A program made the translations under genes and the position numbers. Shown here piece by piece: positions 55,732 through 64,000 of a stretch of DNA of 64,000 bases. The stretch is from the NCBI RefSeq assembly GCF_026151345.1, contig NZ_JAMQPR010000001.1, positions 2,738,676-2,802,675 of the forward strand. Reading direction: 5' to 3'. Positions within the stretch are counted from its first letter, which is position 1. Each line of letters starts with the position of its first letter. Source of the DNA: Leptospira paudalimensis (GTDB lineage Bacteria > Spirochaetota > Leptospiria > Leptospirales > Leptospiraceae). The notes beneath the pieces are model-generated. The model did not search any database. It saw only the letters and a program-made list of their open reading frames with translations, and was not told where the DNA came from.

Positions 55732-56793
55732 ATGGTTCCTTTTTTTCCCATTTCCTTCCTCATTCTGGGCATCTTGAGCCTAATTTTGCACACATTTTAT
55801 GTGTATTCCCGTTTTGGGGTGAAAGATGTGCCCAATGAACGGAGTTTGCATGACACGGTCACAAAAAAATCGGGAGGAATGTTTTTTATCCCTGTTTTTC
55901 TCCTTTCGACCCTAGTTTTTTTACTGTTTCCGTTAGAATCCATCGGAAGTGATCCTTTACCCATTTTAAGTGAACCCATGGATCTTTATCTATTGTTAGT
56001 TGGTATATTTGTATTTTCGATTCTAGGATTTGTAGACGACGTATACCATTTAACACCAAAACTCCGACTCGTTTTAGAATTAGGAATTGTTTTTTTCTGT
56101 TTATGGGGCATACAACCTAATGTAAGTTTTTTGGGAATTACTTCTATTAACAGTTTAGTTCAAATTGTATTTCTCACAATCTTCTTGGTATTTGGAATCA
56201 ACTTGGTTAATTTTATGGATGGGATGGATTGGTATTTGGTGACCACATTCACCATTTGTTTTGTTTCCCTAGGATTTATTTTACCCGATTTTTACACCAA
56301 ACCAAACTTAGGATACAGTTTGTACGCGATGCTCTTCGTTTCCATGTTTGGCTTTATCTTTTACAATTTCCCAAAAGCAAAATTATTTATGGGAGATAGC
56401 GGATCACTGGCACTTGGATTTTTTGGATTGGTCCTCCCCTTACTTTACCAAAACAAATCAAATGGCATCCATTGGGATGTGACAGATTACTTTTATCTTT
56501 TTCCTTTTTTTTGGATTGATGGTGTCACGATCCTCATCAAACGATTCTTTCAGAAAAAACACCTATTCCAAGCACATAGAGAACATTTGTACCAAAAACT
56601 CACCGAAACCAAATTGGGTAAAATTGGTTCTCTCGTTGTATTTTCCCTTTTGAATGTAATGGTGGTTTGTTTCCACTTTCTATTAACAGAATTTAGATAT
56701 GGAAAAATTACAATTTTCCTGATTTTGTTTCTAGTTTCGATTTTATCTTATGGTATCGTATGGTTATCAGTAACTAGAAAAAACCTTGCCTAA
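55732..56793 (+). CDS. Polyprenyl-phosphate sugar-1-phosphate transferase (MraY/WecA family)
   Basis: A 353-residue polytopic enzyme with about 10 hydrophobic helices. Motifs: FGVKDVPNERSLHDTVTKKSGG, VDDVYHLTPKLRL (catalytic DD), NLVNFMDGMDWYL, FMGDSGSLALGFF and HREHLYQKL. The family transfers a sugar-1-phosphate from a nucleotide sugar to undecaprenyl phosphate. The DD-D and HxxHLYxxL motifs suggest a WecA-like enzyme for surface polysaccharide or an MraY paralogue. It is followed 27 bases later by a DUF368 gene. Confidence 0.88.
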   Translation: MVPFFPISFLILGILSLILHTFYVYSRFGVKDVPNERSLHDTVTKKSGGMFFIPVFLLSTLVFLLFPLESIGSDPLPILSEPMDLYLLLVGIFVFSILGFVDDVYHLTPKLRLVLELGIVFFCLWGIQPNVSFLGITSINSLVQIVFLTIFLVFGINLVNFMDGMDWYLVTTFTICFVSLGFILPDFYTKPNLGYSLYAMLFVSMFGFIFYNFPKAKLFMGDSGSLALGFFGLVLPLLYQNKSNGIHWDVTDYFYLFPFFWIDGVTILIKRFFQKKHLFQAHREHLYQKLTETKLGKIGSLVVFSLLNVMVVCFHFLLTEFRYGKITIFLILFLVSILSYGIVWLSVTRKNLA

Positions 56794-56820
56794 AGTTTGT
56801 AAAAATTCATCCTTTCCGAT

Positions 56821-57804
56821 ATGCCTCTTACAAAAAAAGAAATTCTCTTTTGCATCCTCAATGGGTTTCTCATTGGAATTGCCAATTTAATCCCAGGTGT
56901 ATCTGGTGGAACCTTTGCTCTTATCTTGGGTTTGTATGACAGACTCATCACTGCCATCACTTCCTTAAATTTGGAAACCATCAAAGTTTCCCTTTCCTTA
57001 CTTGTAGGCTTTTGGAAAGAAGAGGTGAGAAATCGTTTTGCATTGGAAATGAAACGAATCGATTTTTGGTTTTTGGTATTCCTTGGTTTTGGTCTTTTAC
57101 TTTCCGTAATCTCTGGAGCAAAACTGATCCAATACTTATTACAAAACCACCCACAAGCAACTCTTGCCCTTTTCATAGGTCTCATCATTCCATCACTAGT
57201 CGTTCCCTACAAACTCATTGAAAAACATAGCCTTGTCGTTTGGCTATTCTTAGTCCCAGGAATTTTATTAACCATCGTTCCTAGTTTTTTTATGGGAGAA
57301 AACACCGGATCCGAAAATCCAATTTTTGCATTTGCCACTGGTATGATTGCCATTTCAGCGATGATCCTTCCTGGAATTTCCGGATCATACATCATGCTCG
57401 TGTTAGGTGAATACCAAATTGTCATTGGTAAACTTTCTACCATCTTAGAACCAGGTTCGATTCTATTTTTAGGTGCGTTTGGGATTGGATGTTTACTTGG
57501 ACTTTTGATTTTCACTCATATTGTTAAATGGTTATTTGTGAAATACAAATCTCATACGATGACATTTTTACTTGGACTGATCCTAGGATCCTTTTTTATC
57601 CTTTGGCCATTTAAAGATTATGCAAATGGACAGGCAATTGTAGGTAGATCAGGTGAAGTGAAACGTGATATCCAAATTGCCACTGCCAAAAACATACTCC
57701 CAAAAGATTTTGAAGAAACACAAATCCCACTCGCCTCTCTAGTGTTTGGTTTGGTATTGGGATTGGGACTCAATCGATTGGAGTCGTTGCAAGAGAAGAA
57801 GTAG
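56821..57804 (+). CDS. DUF368/PopT-type polyprenyl-phosphate transporter
   Basis: A 327-residue membrane protein with about nine hydrophobic helices and the two inverted family motifs: ANLIPGVSGGTFALILGLYDRLI and SAMILPGISGSYIMLVLGEY. The DUF368 (PopT) and DedA families are now known to recycle undecaprenyl phosphate across the cytoplasmic membrane. It directly follows a polyprenyl-phosphate sugar transferase, which uses that carrier. Its 3' end overlaps the opposing ammonia-lyase gene by 35 bases. Confidence 0.85.
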   Translation: MPLTKKEILFCILNGFLIGIANLIPGVSGGTFALILGLYDRLITAITSLNLETIKVSLSLLVGFWKEEVRNRFALEMKRIDFWFLVFLGFGLLLSVISGAKLIQYLLQNHPQATLALFIGLIIPSLVVPYKLIEKHSLVVWLFLVPGILLTIVPSFFMGENTGSENPIFAFATGMIAISAMILPGISGSYIMLVLGEYQIVIGKLSTILEPGSILFLGAFGIGCLLGLLIFTHIVKWLFVKYKSHTMTFLLGLILGSFFILWPFKDYANGQAIVGRSGEVKRDIQIATAKNILPKDFEETQIPLASLVFGLVLGLGLNRLESLQEKK

Positions 57805-59293
57805 TATTTTGGATTCGTTCCACCAAAGTCTGGATTTCAAAATCCAGGCTTCTGTCTTTTTCCATCGTCTGCATTCCAGAAAACAATTTAAAATCTGGCA
57901 CCAATTCTTTCCGTTTCGCAAATAAAGATGTTTGGTATACCGCATAACCAAAGATAGAAAGAAGTTTGGTTGCACTTAGGACAGTCCTACGATTTCGTAA
58001 AACAGAGATCGCTCCCATAGGAACGATGTCTTGGTTATTACCATTGGTTGGGATTGATTGTATCGAACCTGGCATACTATCTCGTCGTACTTCTGCTGTT
58101 AGATGAGCTGACATGAGTCCTAATCCAGACAAACCAGCATAAGTTCCAGGTTTTGCAGACAACATCAAAGGGAATTCATCGTTTTCCTTTGGTTCCATCA
58201 GATAATTCAAAAAACGATCAACCCATGTAAACCAAACTGCCATGGCATTTTGAAGTCGGTCTGCTGCAAAACTAACTTGAGAGGCATAAAAACCTCCACC
58301 TTCTGCAAATCGAAATTCTGTCTTTTCATTCTCGGAAGTAGGTATCAAAACTGGATTATCAGACAATGAATTTAACTCTTGTTCTACGATTTTTTTTATC
58401 GATTCTATTTCATCCCAAATGGAACCTAAAATTTGTGGGATACATCGAACTGAATAAATGTCTTGGATTCGTTTTCCTTCCACTTTCGTTTTTGGGTTTT
58501 GGGACACAATGGGATGGAGTAAACTAGAGAGGAACTTAGGTCCCTTAAATTGTTTGTGTTTGTGGTATTCTGGATGGAAGGCATCTGGGAAAACAGAATG
58601 GTAATGGAAAAGATATTGTAAAATCTCAATGGTTAACAAAAACATATTCCGAAATTCCATCACTTGGTAACCTAGAAGGGCTGTTGTAAAACTAGTCCCA
58701 TTGGTAAGTGAGATGGCTTCTTTAGGATGTGGGGTCCAAGGAATGCCTTTGATTTCGGAACGTTTTCCGTTTAACTTTGTGGGGCCTAACTCTTTTCCTT
58801 TGCCAGTGAATCCTGATTCGCCTAGAAGTGCCAATGGAATATAACTGAGTGGGATTAAATCTCCTGACGCCGAGAGAGAACCTCTTTCTGGTATGATGGG
58901 AATACAATCCAATTCGAGAAGTTGGTTTAAAATTTCCAAAGTTTCATACCGAATCCCAGAACCACCAAGTGATAAACTAAAGAGTCTTGCTGCCAGTACA
59001 ACCCTTGCTTCTTTGTGGTGTAAATGAGAATGAGGAAGTCCATCACCAGTTAACACTGGCTCTACGGTTAAATGATAGATTAGTGATTTTTGAATGAGCT
59101 CCAATTCTTCATTGGAAGTGAATGCATGTGGGCCAAAACCTGTATGGATTCCATAAATGAGTTTCTCTTTGGAAGAGGACAAAATGGATTCAAGTGTTTT
59201 ACGTTCTTTTTCTAATCTTTCCTTCTTTTCCGAAAGATGTGTGAACGAACCAGAGTGAGATAAAGAATATAATTCAGATAATTGGAGAAACAT
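57770..59293 (-). CDS. Aromatic amino acid ammonia-lyase/aminomutase family (HutH/PAL-like)
   Basis: About 507 residues from the ATG at 59293; the longer frame from 59308 runs into a hairpin. The MIO-forming triad is in GSLSASGDLIPLSYIPLAL, with YGIHTGFG carrying the catalytic Tyr region and NPVL following. The NGNNQDIVPMGAIS segment differs from the SANQEDHVSMG of histidine ammonia-lyase, so the substrate may be Tyr, Phe or His. No other hut genes are present. It may act alone as a deaminase for aromatic amino acid use or for making a cinnamate-type precursor. Confidence 0.75.
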   Translation of the reverse strand: MFLQLSELYSLSHSGSFTHLSEKKERLEKERKTLESILSSSKEKLIYGIHTGFGPHAFTSNEELELIQKSLIYHLTVEPVLTGDGLPHSHLHHKEARVVLAARLFSLSLGGSGIRYETLEILNQLLELDCIPIIPERGSLSASGDLIPLSYIPLALLGESGFTGKGKELGPTKLNGKRSEIKGIPWTPHPKEAISLTNGTSFTTALLGYQVMEFRNMFLLTIEILQYLFHYHSVFPDAFHPEYHKHKQFKGPKFLSSLLHPIVSQNPKTKVEGKRIQDIYSVRCIPQILGSIWDEIESIKKIVEQELNSLSDNPVLIPTSENEKTEFRFAEGGGFYASQVSFAADRLQNAMAVWFTWVDRFLNYLMEPKENDEFPLMLSAKPGTYAGLSGLGLMSAHLTAEVRRDSMPGSIQSIPTNGNNQDIVPMGAISVLRNRRTVLSATKLLSIFGYAVYQTSLFAKRKELVPDFKLFSGMQTMEKDRSLDFEIQTLVERIQNTTSSLATTPID

Positions 59294-59303
59294 GAAATGA
59301 TAG

Positions 59304-59330
59304 AACACCAGGGAAAGTTTCCCTGGTGTT
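59304..59330 (-). terminator. Strong hairpin between the antiporter and ammonia-lyase genes
   Basis: AACACCAGGGAAA and TTTCCCTGGTGTT are perfect 13-base arms around one base. It starts eight bases after the antiporter stop and ends 11 bases before the downstream start codon on the minus strand. The following U run is weak (TTCTATCATTT), so it may attenuate or also separate the transcripts. Confidence 0.55.
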
Positions 59331-59338
59331 GTTACAAC

Positions 59339-60814
59339 TTAGACGAAGAAAATAAAAGTGAGGAGGATAAAAACAGGAACTAAAATTCCCATTGAATATG
59401 CTAAGTACCCACCAAAGGAAGGCATCTTCACTTTGTTTTCTTCTGCAACGGACTTCACCATAAAGTTAGGAGCGTTACCTATATATGTATTGGCACCCAT
59501 AAACACAGCACCTACTGAAATTGCTTTTAAGATCTCTTCTGCTTGGACGTTTCCAATGAATTGGCCAAGAGTGAGAGGAGCAGATCCTGCTGGAGTGAGA
59601 AGACCTGATGCAAGGGAACCAAACGTTAGGTAAGTAGGAGCATTGTCTAATACGGAAGAAAATGCACCAGTTGCCCAGAAAAATTGCCAATTTTCAGTGA
59701 TCCCAAGTTCTTTTCCATGTGCTTCGAGTAATACAAGAGCAGGAATCATGGTGATGAAAATTCCAATGAAGAGATAGGCAACTTCTTGGATAGGGTGAAG
59801 CGTAAAGTTATTAAACTTTCTATGTTCTTCTTTCGATGTGTACATAGACAGAACGATAAGAATAATCAAAACCGCTTCACGAATGAATCCAAGTGTCGGA
59901 GTTTCACTGATTTGTGGAATGTAGTTACTGTTTAAAAAAGCAACTGCTAAGATCACACCAAGTAACCAAATGAAGTTCACTTGCCCACCAATGGAAAAAG
60001 GAGTTGCTAGTTTATCATCACGTTTGAGATCTTTTTTGGTTTCTTTTCTATATGCCATTGTATCCCAAACAAAGTAAACAGTGAGTAGGATCGCAATTGC
60101 CACTAACATCTCAGGCAATAATTTAAATGTCCAAGTGAATGGAACACCTTTGAGGTATCCTAAAAACAGTGGAGGATCTCCGAGTGGAGTTAAGGAACCA
60201 CCAATATTGGAAACAAGGAAAATAAAAAACACAACAGTATGGACAACATGTTTTCTTTCGCTATTTGTTTTCAACAAAGGGCGAATGAGTAACATTGATG
60301 CCCCAGTTGTTCCAATAAAAGAGGCAAGTGCCGCACCAATTAAGAGATACAAAGTGTTGTTCAGTGGAGTTGCATGGATATCACCTTTAATCACAATCCC
60401 ACCGGAAATATAAAACAAGGAACCGAGTAAAATGATAAAGGGGATATAATCAAAGAATACAGTGTGTACTATGTTATGGCTATACCCATAAACAAGTAAC
60501 ACAACAAAAGAGATTGCTCCAAGCCCAACAGCTAAAATGAGTTTGTTATTATTGTCTTCCCACCAATGTGCTGTTTTGTGAGAGGCAACAGGCAAAATCG
60601 CTATGGAAAGAAGAATTGCCACAAAAGGTAATACTGTCCAATACGGGAGTTCTTCGTGAACGGATTCACCATGTGAGGAATGCCCAGTTTCCTCTTGTGT
60701 TGTTGTCTCGGTTGGAACCGGAGTTGGTTCTTCGGCAAATATCCCGGAAGTTGTCACAGACAAACATACCAGGAAAACCATCAATGTGAGAAGCTTCTTC
60801 AACGTGCTCACCAT
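59339..60814 (-). CDS. Sodium:proton antiporter, NhaD/CitMHS-like
   Basis: About 491 residues from ATG 60814; the longer frame adds a Cys/Arg-rich leader. A signal-like first helix (LLTLMVFLVCLSVTTSGIFA) is followed by a His-rich segment (HSSHGESVHEELPYW) and 12 to 13 helices. ISGGIVIKGD, GTTGASMLLIRPLLKTN, SNIGGSLTPLGDPPLFLG and NAPTYLTFGSLASG match the NhaD-type ion transporter superfamily. It likely exchanges Na+ for H+ and helps pH or sodium balance. Confidence 0.8.
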   Translation of the reverse strand: MVSTLKKLLTLMVFLVCLSVTTSGIFAEEPTPVPTETTTQEETGHSSHGESVHEELPYWTVLPFVAILLSIAILPVASHKTAHWWEDNNNKLILAVGLGAISFVVLLVYGYSHNIVHTVFFDYIPFIILLGSLFYISGGIVIKGDIHATPLNNTLYLLIGAALASFIGTTGASMLLIRPLLKTNSERKHVVHTVVFFIFLVSNIGGSLTPLGDPPLFLGYLKGVPFTWTFKLLPEMLVAIAILLTVYFVWDTMAYRKETKKDLKRDDKLATPFSIGGQVNFIWLLGVILAVAFLNSNYIPQISETPTLGFIREAVLIILIVLSMYTSKEEHRKFNNFTLHPIQEVAYLFIGIFITMIPALVLLEAHGKELGITENWQFFWATGAFSSVLDNAPTYLTFGSLASGLLTPAGSAPLTLGQFIGNVQAEEILKAISVGAVFMGANTYIGNAPNFMVKSVAEENKVKMPSFGGYLAYSMGILVPVFILLTFIFFV

Positions 60815-60860
60815 CCTATTTTTTTTAGGACAGCATACCCGAAAGAGAAATCGCTTGGAA

Positions 60861-61922
60861 CTAAAAAAAGCGTGATTCTCCAATTTTTAAAGGAACCAAA
60901 GCCGATTCGGAGATCCCCGATTGTTTCAATGCCTCTTTTGTGCGGGGCACAGGAGAATCAAGAGGTTCGTCCGATAAAACAAAGGTCATATAATGCATGG
61001 GAACCAGGTATTTTGCCTTCAAGTCTAAAAAACTGAGAACTGCTTGGTTTGGATCAATGTGGACTGGTTCCATAAGCCATCTCGGTTCTGTGGCACCAAT
61101 GGGTAAAATGGCAATATCAATGGGACCAAAATGGTTTGCGATTTCTTTAAAATGAGTGTAATACCCAGTATCACCTGCAAAATACACTTTTTCTTTTGCG
61201 CCAACGACCATAAAACTCCCCCATAAAGTTTCATCACGGTCAAAAAGACTTCTGCCACTAAAATGTTGTGTCGGAGTGAAAGTAAGTTTTAGCGAACGAA
61301 ATGTAACTTCTTCCCACCAATCCATTTCTTTTACATGTTTCAAACCAGCACCTAACAATAATTTTCGATTCCCGAGTCCAGTGAGAACCAAGGGATGGAA
61401 TGTTTCTTCTAAAGTTTTTAAAGTGGGGATATCAGTATGATCATAATGATTATGAGATAAAATGATAATATCGATTTTAGGTAAATTGGTGATCGAAATT
61501 CCAGGTGGTGTGTATCGTTTTGGTCCAGCAAAACTGAGCGGAGAACATCTTTCACTCCAAATGGGATCTGTGAGGATATTCACTCCATCAATTTGGACAA
61601 GAGTTGTCGCATGTCCAACCCAAGTCACAGATAGTTTGGATTGATTCTTTTGTAAGAGACTTCCATCATTTTTTAGGACGGGAAATTCTGGATAGGTTTT
61701 AGCGTCCAAACTGTACGGTAAAAAAAACCGATCCCATTGCCATGCAAAAACATCCCAAAAACCTTTTCGTTTGAAATCAGGATTTGGGTTCTGGAATCCG
61801 GATTCGGTATGGTGAGTTTTTAGGATTTTGGAATCAGCAAGGACGTTTGCAGACAATCCAATTGACAAAAGAAGGGAGATTACGGTTTTCCATTTCACGG
61901 ATTTTAGACTGTTAAGAAGCAA
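60861..61922 (-). CDS. Periplasmic MBL-fold hydrolase, NAPE-PLD/UlaG-like
   Basis: A 353-residue protein with a Sec signal peptide (LKSVKWKTVISLLLSIGLSANVLA). The MBL motifs are TWVGHATTLVQIDGVNILTDPIW, LSHNHYDHTDIPTL (zinc ligands), FTPTQHFSGRSLFDRDETLW and YFAGDTGYYTHF. The first pattern and PAGPKRYTPP-like FAGPKRYTPPG match N-acylphosphatidylethanolamine phospholipase D. It should cleave phosphoester bonds in the periplasm, perhaps on phospholipid head groups. Confidence 0.82.
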   Translation of the reverse strand: MLLNSLKSVKWKTVISLLLSIGLSANVLADSKILKTHHTESGFQNPNPDFKRKGFWDVFAWQWDRFFLPYSLDAKTYPEFPVLKNDGSLLQKNQSKLSVTWVGHATTLVQIDGVNILTDPIWSERCSPLSFAGPKRYTPPGISITNLPKIDIIILSHNHYDHTDIPTLKTLEETFHPLVLTGLGNRKLLLGAGLKHVKEMDWWEEVTFRSLKLTFTPTQHFSGRSLFDRDETLWGSFMVVGAKEKVYFAGDTGYYTHFKEIANHFGPIDIAILPIGATEPRWLMEPVHIDPNQAVLSFLDLKAKYLVPMHYMTFVLSDEPLDSPVPRTKEALKQSGISESALVPLKIGESRFF

Positions 61923-61984
61923 AAATGGAATGCTTCATTTTTCGATTGCCTTTTTCTGAATCCAAAGCAGAATCTCATAGTACA

Positions 61985-62386
61985 ATGTATCGATTTGACG
62001 AAACAAAGAATTTGTTCATCGCTTATGCAAAATGGAGAGATGCAGTCGATCGTACCGAAGGAAACGAAACTGTTTTTGGTTCCAATGCCGAAATTTCAGA
62101 AATTGCAAGGGATCTCAGGGAAGACGCTGAGTTCGAACTACGAATCCTCATCCAAGATTTAAAAAAACAAAATCCAGCAGCAATCAAAGAATGGGTAGAG
62201 CTCACCAAACAGTTCTTAAATGAACCTGAAATGGGAGTTCCAGAAGAACAAATACAATTGAGAAAACAAATCGCAAGGGATTGGAAATACTCTCGTTCTC
62301 CACTTGGTGTCTCTGTTCGTTACCCTCACCCTTCTCAGTATTGGGGCAGTGGGATAGGAGTACTTGGTCCTGATTTGGACTGGTAA
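61985..62386 (+). CDS. Uncharacterised small soluble protein
   Basis: About 133 residues from the ATG at 61985 (MYRFDETKNLFIAYAKW). It is mostly helical and charged (EISEIARDLREDAEFELRILIQDLKKQNPAAIKEW), then ends in an aromatic, Gly-rich tail (VRYPHPSQYWGSGIGVLGPDLDW). I do not recognise it. It begins 60 bases from the divergent MBL gene and is followed by the YdcF-like gene, so it may share that transcript. Confidence 0.6.
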   Translation: MYRFDETKNLFIAYAKWRDAVDRTEGNETVFGSNAEISEIARDLREDAEFELRILIQDLKKQNPAAIKEWVELTKQFLNEPEMGVPEEQIQLRKQIARDWKYSRSPLGVSVRYPHPSQYWGSGIGVLGPDLDW

Positions 62387-62414
62387 AACTGGCAGTGTTT
62401 CCAATCCTTAGATT

Positions 62415-63191
62415 ATGGATTCCTTATTTTTCATTTTCTCAAAAGTCCTCACCATATTTCTCTACCCCTTACCAGTTTTTTTCCTCCTTTGTTTGTATCT
62501 ATTGCTTCGCATCAAACCAAAGAATACGAAGTTTCTTTTTTTTCTCGTTTGTTTGTTTTTATATCTGGCATCTAGTTCCTTTGTTGCCAATTCACTTGTA
62601 TCTAGTCTGGAAAAAGATTATCCTCCCATTTCCATTCAGGATACTCCCAATGCGGATCTAGCCATTGTTCTCGGGGGAATGATCCAAACCATTTCTTCCG
62701 TGAAGGCAAGGCCCGAACTCACAGATTCTGCAGACCGGATCACAGATGCCGTTCGCCTTTACAAAGCGGGCAAAGTCAAAAAAATCCTATTTACTGGTGG
62801 GTCCGGTTTGTTATTGTCTGACGAATTCCGAGAGGCAAACTTAGCCAAATCTTTGTTAATCGATTTAGGTGTAAGAGAATCCGACATCATCTTAGAAAAC
62901 AATTCCAGAAATACTTATGAAAATGCAGTTGAAACGAAAAAAATAGTGGAGAAATTAAATTTTAAATCTTATATCCTAATCACATCAGCCTTTCATATGA
63001 AACGTGCATTCGGTTGTTTCCAAAAACAAAATTTAAATGTGTTCCTCTTCCCTACCGATTATAGATCGTTTCAAATGGATTCGGGTGCCTTTGAATTGTA
63101 TTTACCATCAGCTGGTTATCTTGATACGACTACATTTGCGATCAAGGAATGGGTTGGGTATTTTGTTTACCGTGCCAAATCCTACCTTTAA
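62415..63191 (+). CDS. YdcF/ElyC-family membrane protein (DUF218)
   Basis: A 258-residue protein. Two N-terminal membrane helices (VLTIFLYPLPVFFLLCLYLLL, FLFFLVCLFLYLASSSF) anchor a DUF218 domain: ADLAIVLGGMIQ, DRITDAVRLYKAGKVKKILFTGG, VRESDIILENNSRNTYENA and ITSAFHMKRAFGCF. In E. coli the ElyC member supports envelope and peptidoglycan precursor metabolism. The biochemical role is not settled. Confidence 0.8.
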   Translation: MDSLFFIFSKVLTIFLYPLPVFFLLCLYLLLRIKPKNTKFLFFLVCLFLYLASSSFVANSLVSSLEKDYPPISIQDTPNADLAIVLGGMIQTISSVKARPELTDSADRITDAVRLYKAGKVKKILFTGGSGLLLSDEFREANLAKSLLIDLGVRESDIILENNSRNTYENAVETKKIVEKLNFKSYILITSAFHMKRAFGCFQKQNLNVFLFPTDYRSFQMDSGAFELYLPSAGYLDTTTFAIKEWVGYFVYRAKSYL

Positions 63192-63268
63192 ATCGGGTTT
63201 TTCTGATTGATTCTTTACAACCTTTTTGTTTGACCGAAACTACCAATCAGAGAGCTTAGAGGAAAGAC

Positions 63269-63685
63269 GTGATTTCGTCTAAAGAATGGACTATGAATCG
63301 TAAGTTTTTAACCCTTTTATTCCTCATTGCAATCTCTCTTGGAGGCATTGCTTACTTTTCCTCACAAGAAACATCGTATCTTCTCCTCGATGCTTCAGAA
63401 CTTGCTGCTAATCCCACAAAATACTCGGAACAAAACTTACGAGTGAGAGGATTTGTTCGCGTAGGGAGTTTGGTCCGTGAAGGAAAAAAAGCAAAATTTG
63501 ATTTGGAACTCAATGACCAAATCATCCCTGTTTTTTTTACAGGAGAAACTCTTTTGCCAGATGCTTTTAAAGAAGGAGCAAGGGCACGAGTGGATGGAAA
63601 ATTAGAAAAGGGAATCCTTGTCGCAAGTCATGTCGAAGCGAAATGTGCTTCCAAATATGAAGCAGGGTATGCTGAGGAAAAATGA
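63269..63685 (+). CDS. ccmE: Cytochrome c maturation heme chaperone CcmE (CxxxY type)
   Basis: A 138-residue protein with one N-terminal helix (LLFLIAISLGGIAYF). I keep the GTG start at 63269 because AGAGGAAAG precedes it. The periplasmic OB-like domain is YSEQNLRVRGFVRVGSL and QIIPVFFTGETLLPDAFKEGARARVDGKL. Where E. coli CcmE has the heme-binding HDENY (HxxxY), this protein has CASKY (Cys126, Tyr130). A Cys version is known in CcmE-prime proteins of archaea and sulphate reducers, so this may be a System I-star heme chaperone. It overlaps ccmF by four bases. Confidence 0.85.
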   Translation: MISSKEWTMNRKFLTLLFLIAISLGGIAYFSSQETSYLLLDASELAANPTKYSEQNLRVRGFVRVGSLVREGKKAKFDLELNDQIIPVFFTGETLLPDAFKEGARARVDGKLEKGILVASHVEAKCASKYEAGYAEEK

Positions 63686-64000
63686 ATAATTTAGGAACCA
63701 TCTTACTTTCTGCATCTCTCGCCATTTTAATTTTTTCTGCCATCCAAACCATCTACGGAATCATTTCAAAAGAACGAAAAGCTGTGGAACTAGGCCGATT
63801 GGCCCTTATGACAAATCCCTTTGTCATTGTATTAACCTTTGTCGTTTTACTCACACAACTTGTCAGATCAGACTATAGCAACTATTATGTGGTGATGCAT
63901 TCCAGCGAACATCTCCCTTTATTTTACAAAATGACTTCCATTTGGTCTGGGTCATCGGGAAGTTTATTATTTTGGAATTTAATATTAAATGTTTTCACCT
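63682..64000 (+). CDS. ccmF: CcmF-like cytochrome c heme lyase, N-terminal part
   Basis: An open frame from ATG 63682 runs off the window. The 106 visible residues begin MNNLGTILLSASLAILIFSAIQ and include KERKAVELGRLALMTNPFVIVLTFVVLL and MTSIWSGSSGSLLFWNLIL. The last segment resembles the CcmF/CcsA W-G-x-x-x-G-S-L-L-x-W signature. Its start overlaps the ccmE stop, the usual ccm gene order. The heme-handling WWD domain would lie beyond the window. Confidence 0.8.
   Translation, partial: MNNLGTILLSASLAILIFSAIQTIYGIISKERKAVELGRLALMTNPFVIVLTFVVLLTQLVRSDYSNYYVVMHSSEHLPLFYKMTSIWSGSSGSLLFWNLILNVFT

Noticed and set aside
1..64000. CRISPR arrays, insertion sequences, prophage or rRNA/tRNA genes.
   Set aside because: I saw no regular repeat-spacer array, transposase, integrase or RNA gene signature; this was read by eye, so short tRNAs could be missed.

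Overview
The window reads as a chromosome segment of a Leptospira-type spirochaete, probably from the saprophytic (L. biflexa-like) side. The evidence is family content and not a database match: a DUF1554 lipoprotein, many lipoproteins with spirochaetal lipoboxes ending in Cys, flagellar rod genes beside a split fliF, a MazEF pair of the ChpIK kind, an AT-leaning composition, frequent GTG/TTG starts, and many short transcription units with 1-4 base overlaps. I see no rRNA, tRNA, CRISPR array, transposase or prophage gene. Every intergenic gap is shorter than 300 bases.

Layout. 1-8.5 kb: start of an MBL-like gene (cut by the window edge), a double-hotdog MaoC hydratase, a GapN-like aldehyde dehydrogenase, a DUF1554 lipoprotein, an alpha/beta hydrolase, a histone-deacetylase-family hydrolase and a DUF4015 lipoprotein. 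8.6-13 kb: two tandem lipase + lipase-specific foldase pairs, each lipase followed by a terminator-like hairpin before its foldase. 13-22 kb: a lipoprotein, RadA and RNase D, a GH36 alpha-galactosidase-like enzyme, and a DUF4105 protein (without a canonical start) coupled to a polytopic membrane protein. 22-29 kb: an RsbU-type phosphatase, a second HDAC-family enzyme with an unknown partner, pyruvate kinase, a BaiN-like flavoprotein, a glyoxalase and a fatty acid hydroxylase. 29.5-33 kb: a complete Mla-type lipid transport operon (STAS-permease, ATPase, MCE protein, lipoprotein). 33-35 kb: a membrane AraC regulator, paired operator-like repeats and a second hydroxylase.

35.3-48.5 kb: flgB-flgC-fliE, then about 10 kb of metabolic genes and a MazEF module, then fliF. 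The inserted block holds an FGGY kinase, an APH-fold kinase, GlpD, an MBL hydrolase, an MFS transporter, a TetR regulator and a class III aminotransferase. Two palindromes sharing a GAGTGA core sit in its control regions, so it looks like one TetR regulon, possibly for an amino-alcohol or glycerol-derived substrate.

48.5-57.8 kb: an adenylate cyclase with a doubled 7TM sensor, a dehalogenase-like hydrolase, a dapA-dapB-cdaA-cdaR operon joining diaminopimelate synthesis to c-di-AMP synthesis, and a WecA/MraY-type transferase beside a DUF368 undecaprenyl-phosphate transporter. 57.8-64 kb: an aromatic amino acid lyase, an NhaD-like antiporter, a NAPE-PLD-like hydrolase, a YdcF/ElyC-like protein, and ccmE-ccmF, where CcmE carries a CxxxY motif in place of HxxxY. 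Overall the segment is rich in lipid and envelope functions (lipases, Mla system, hydroxylases, MaoC), which fits an organism that lives on long-chain fatty acids.
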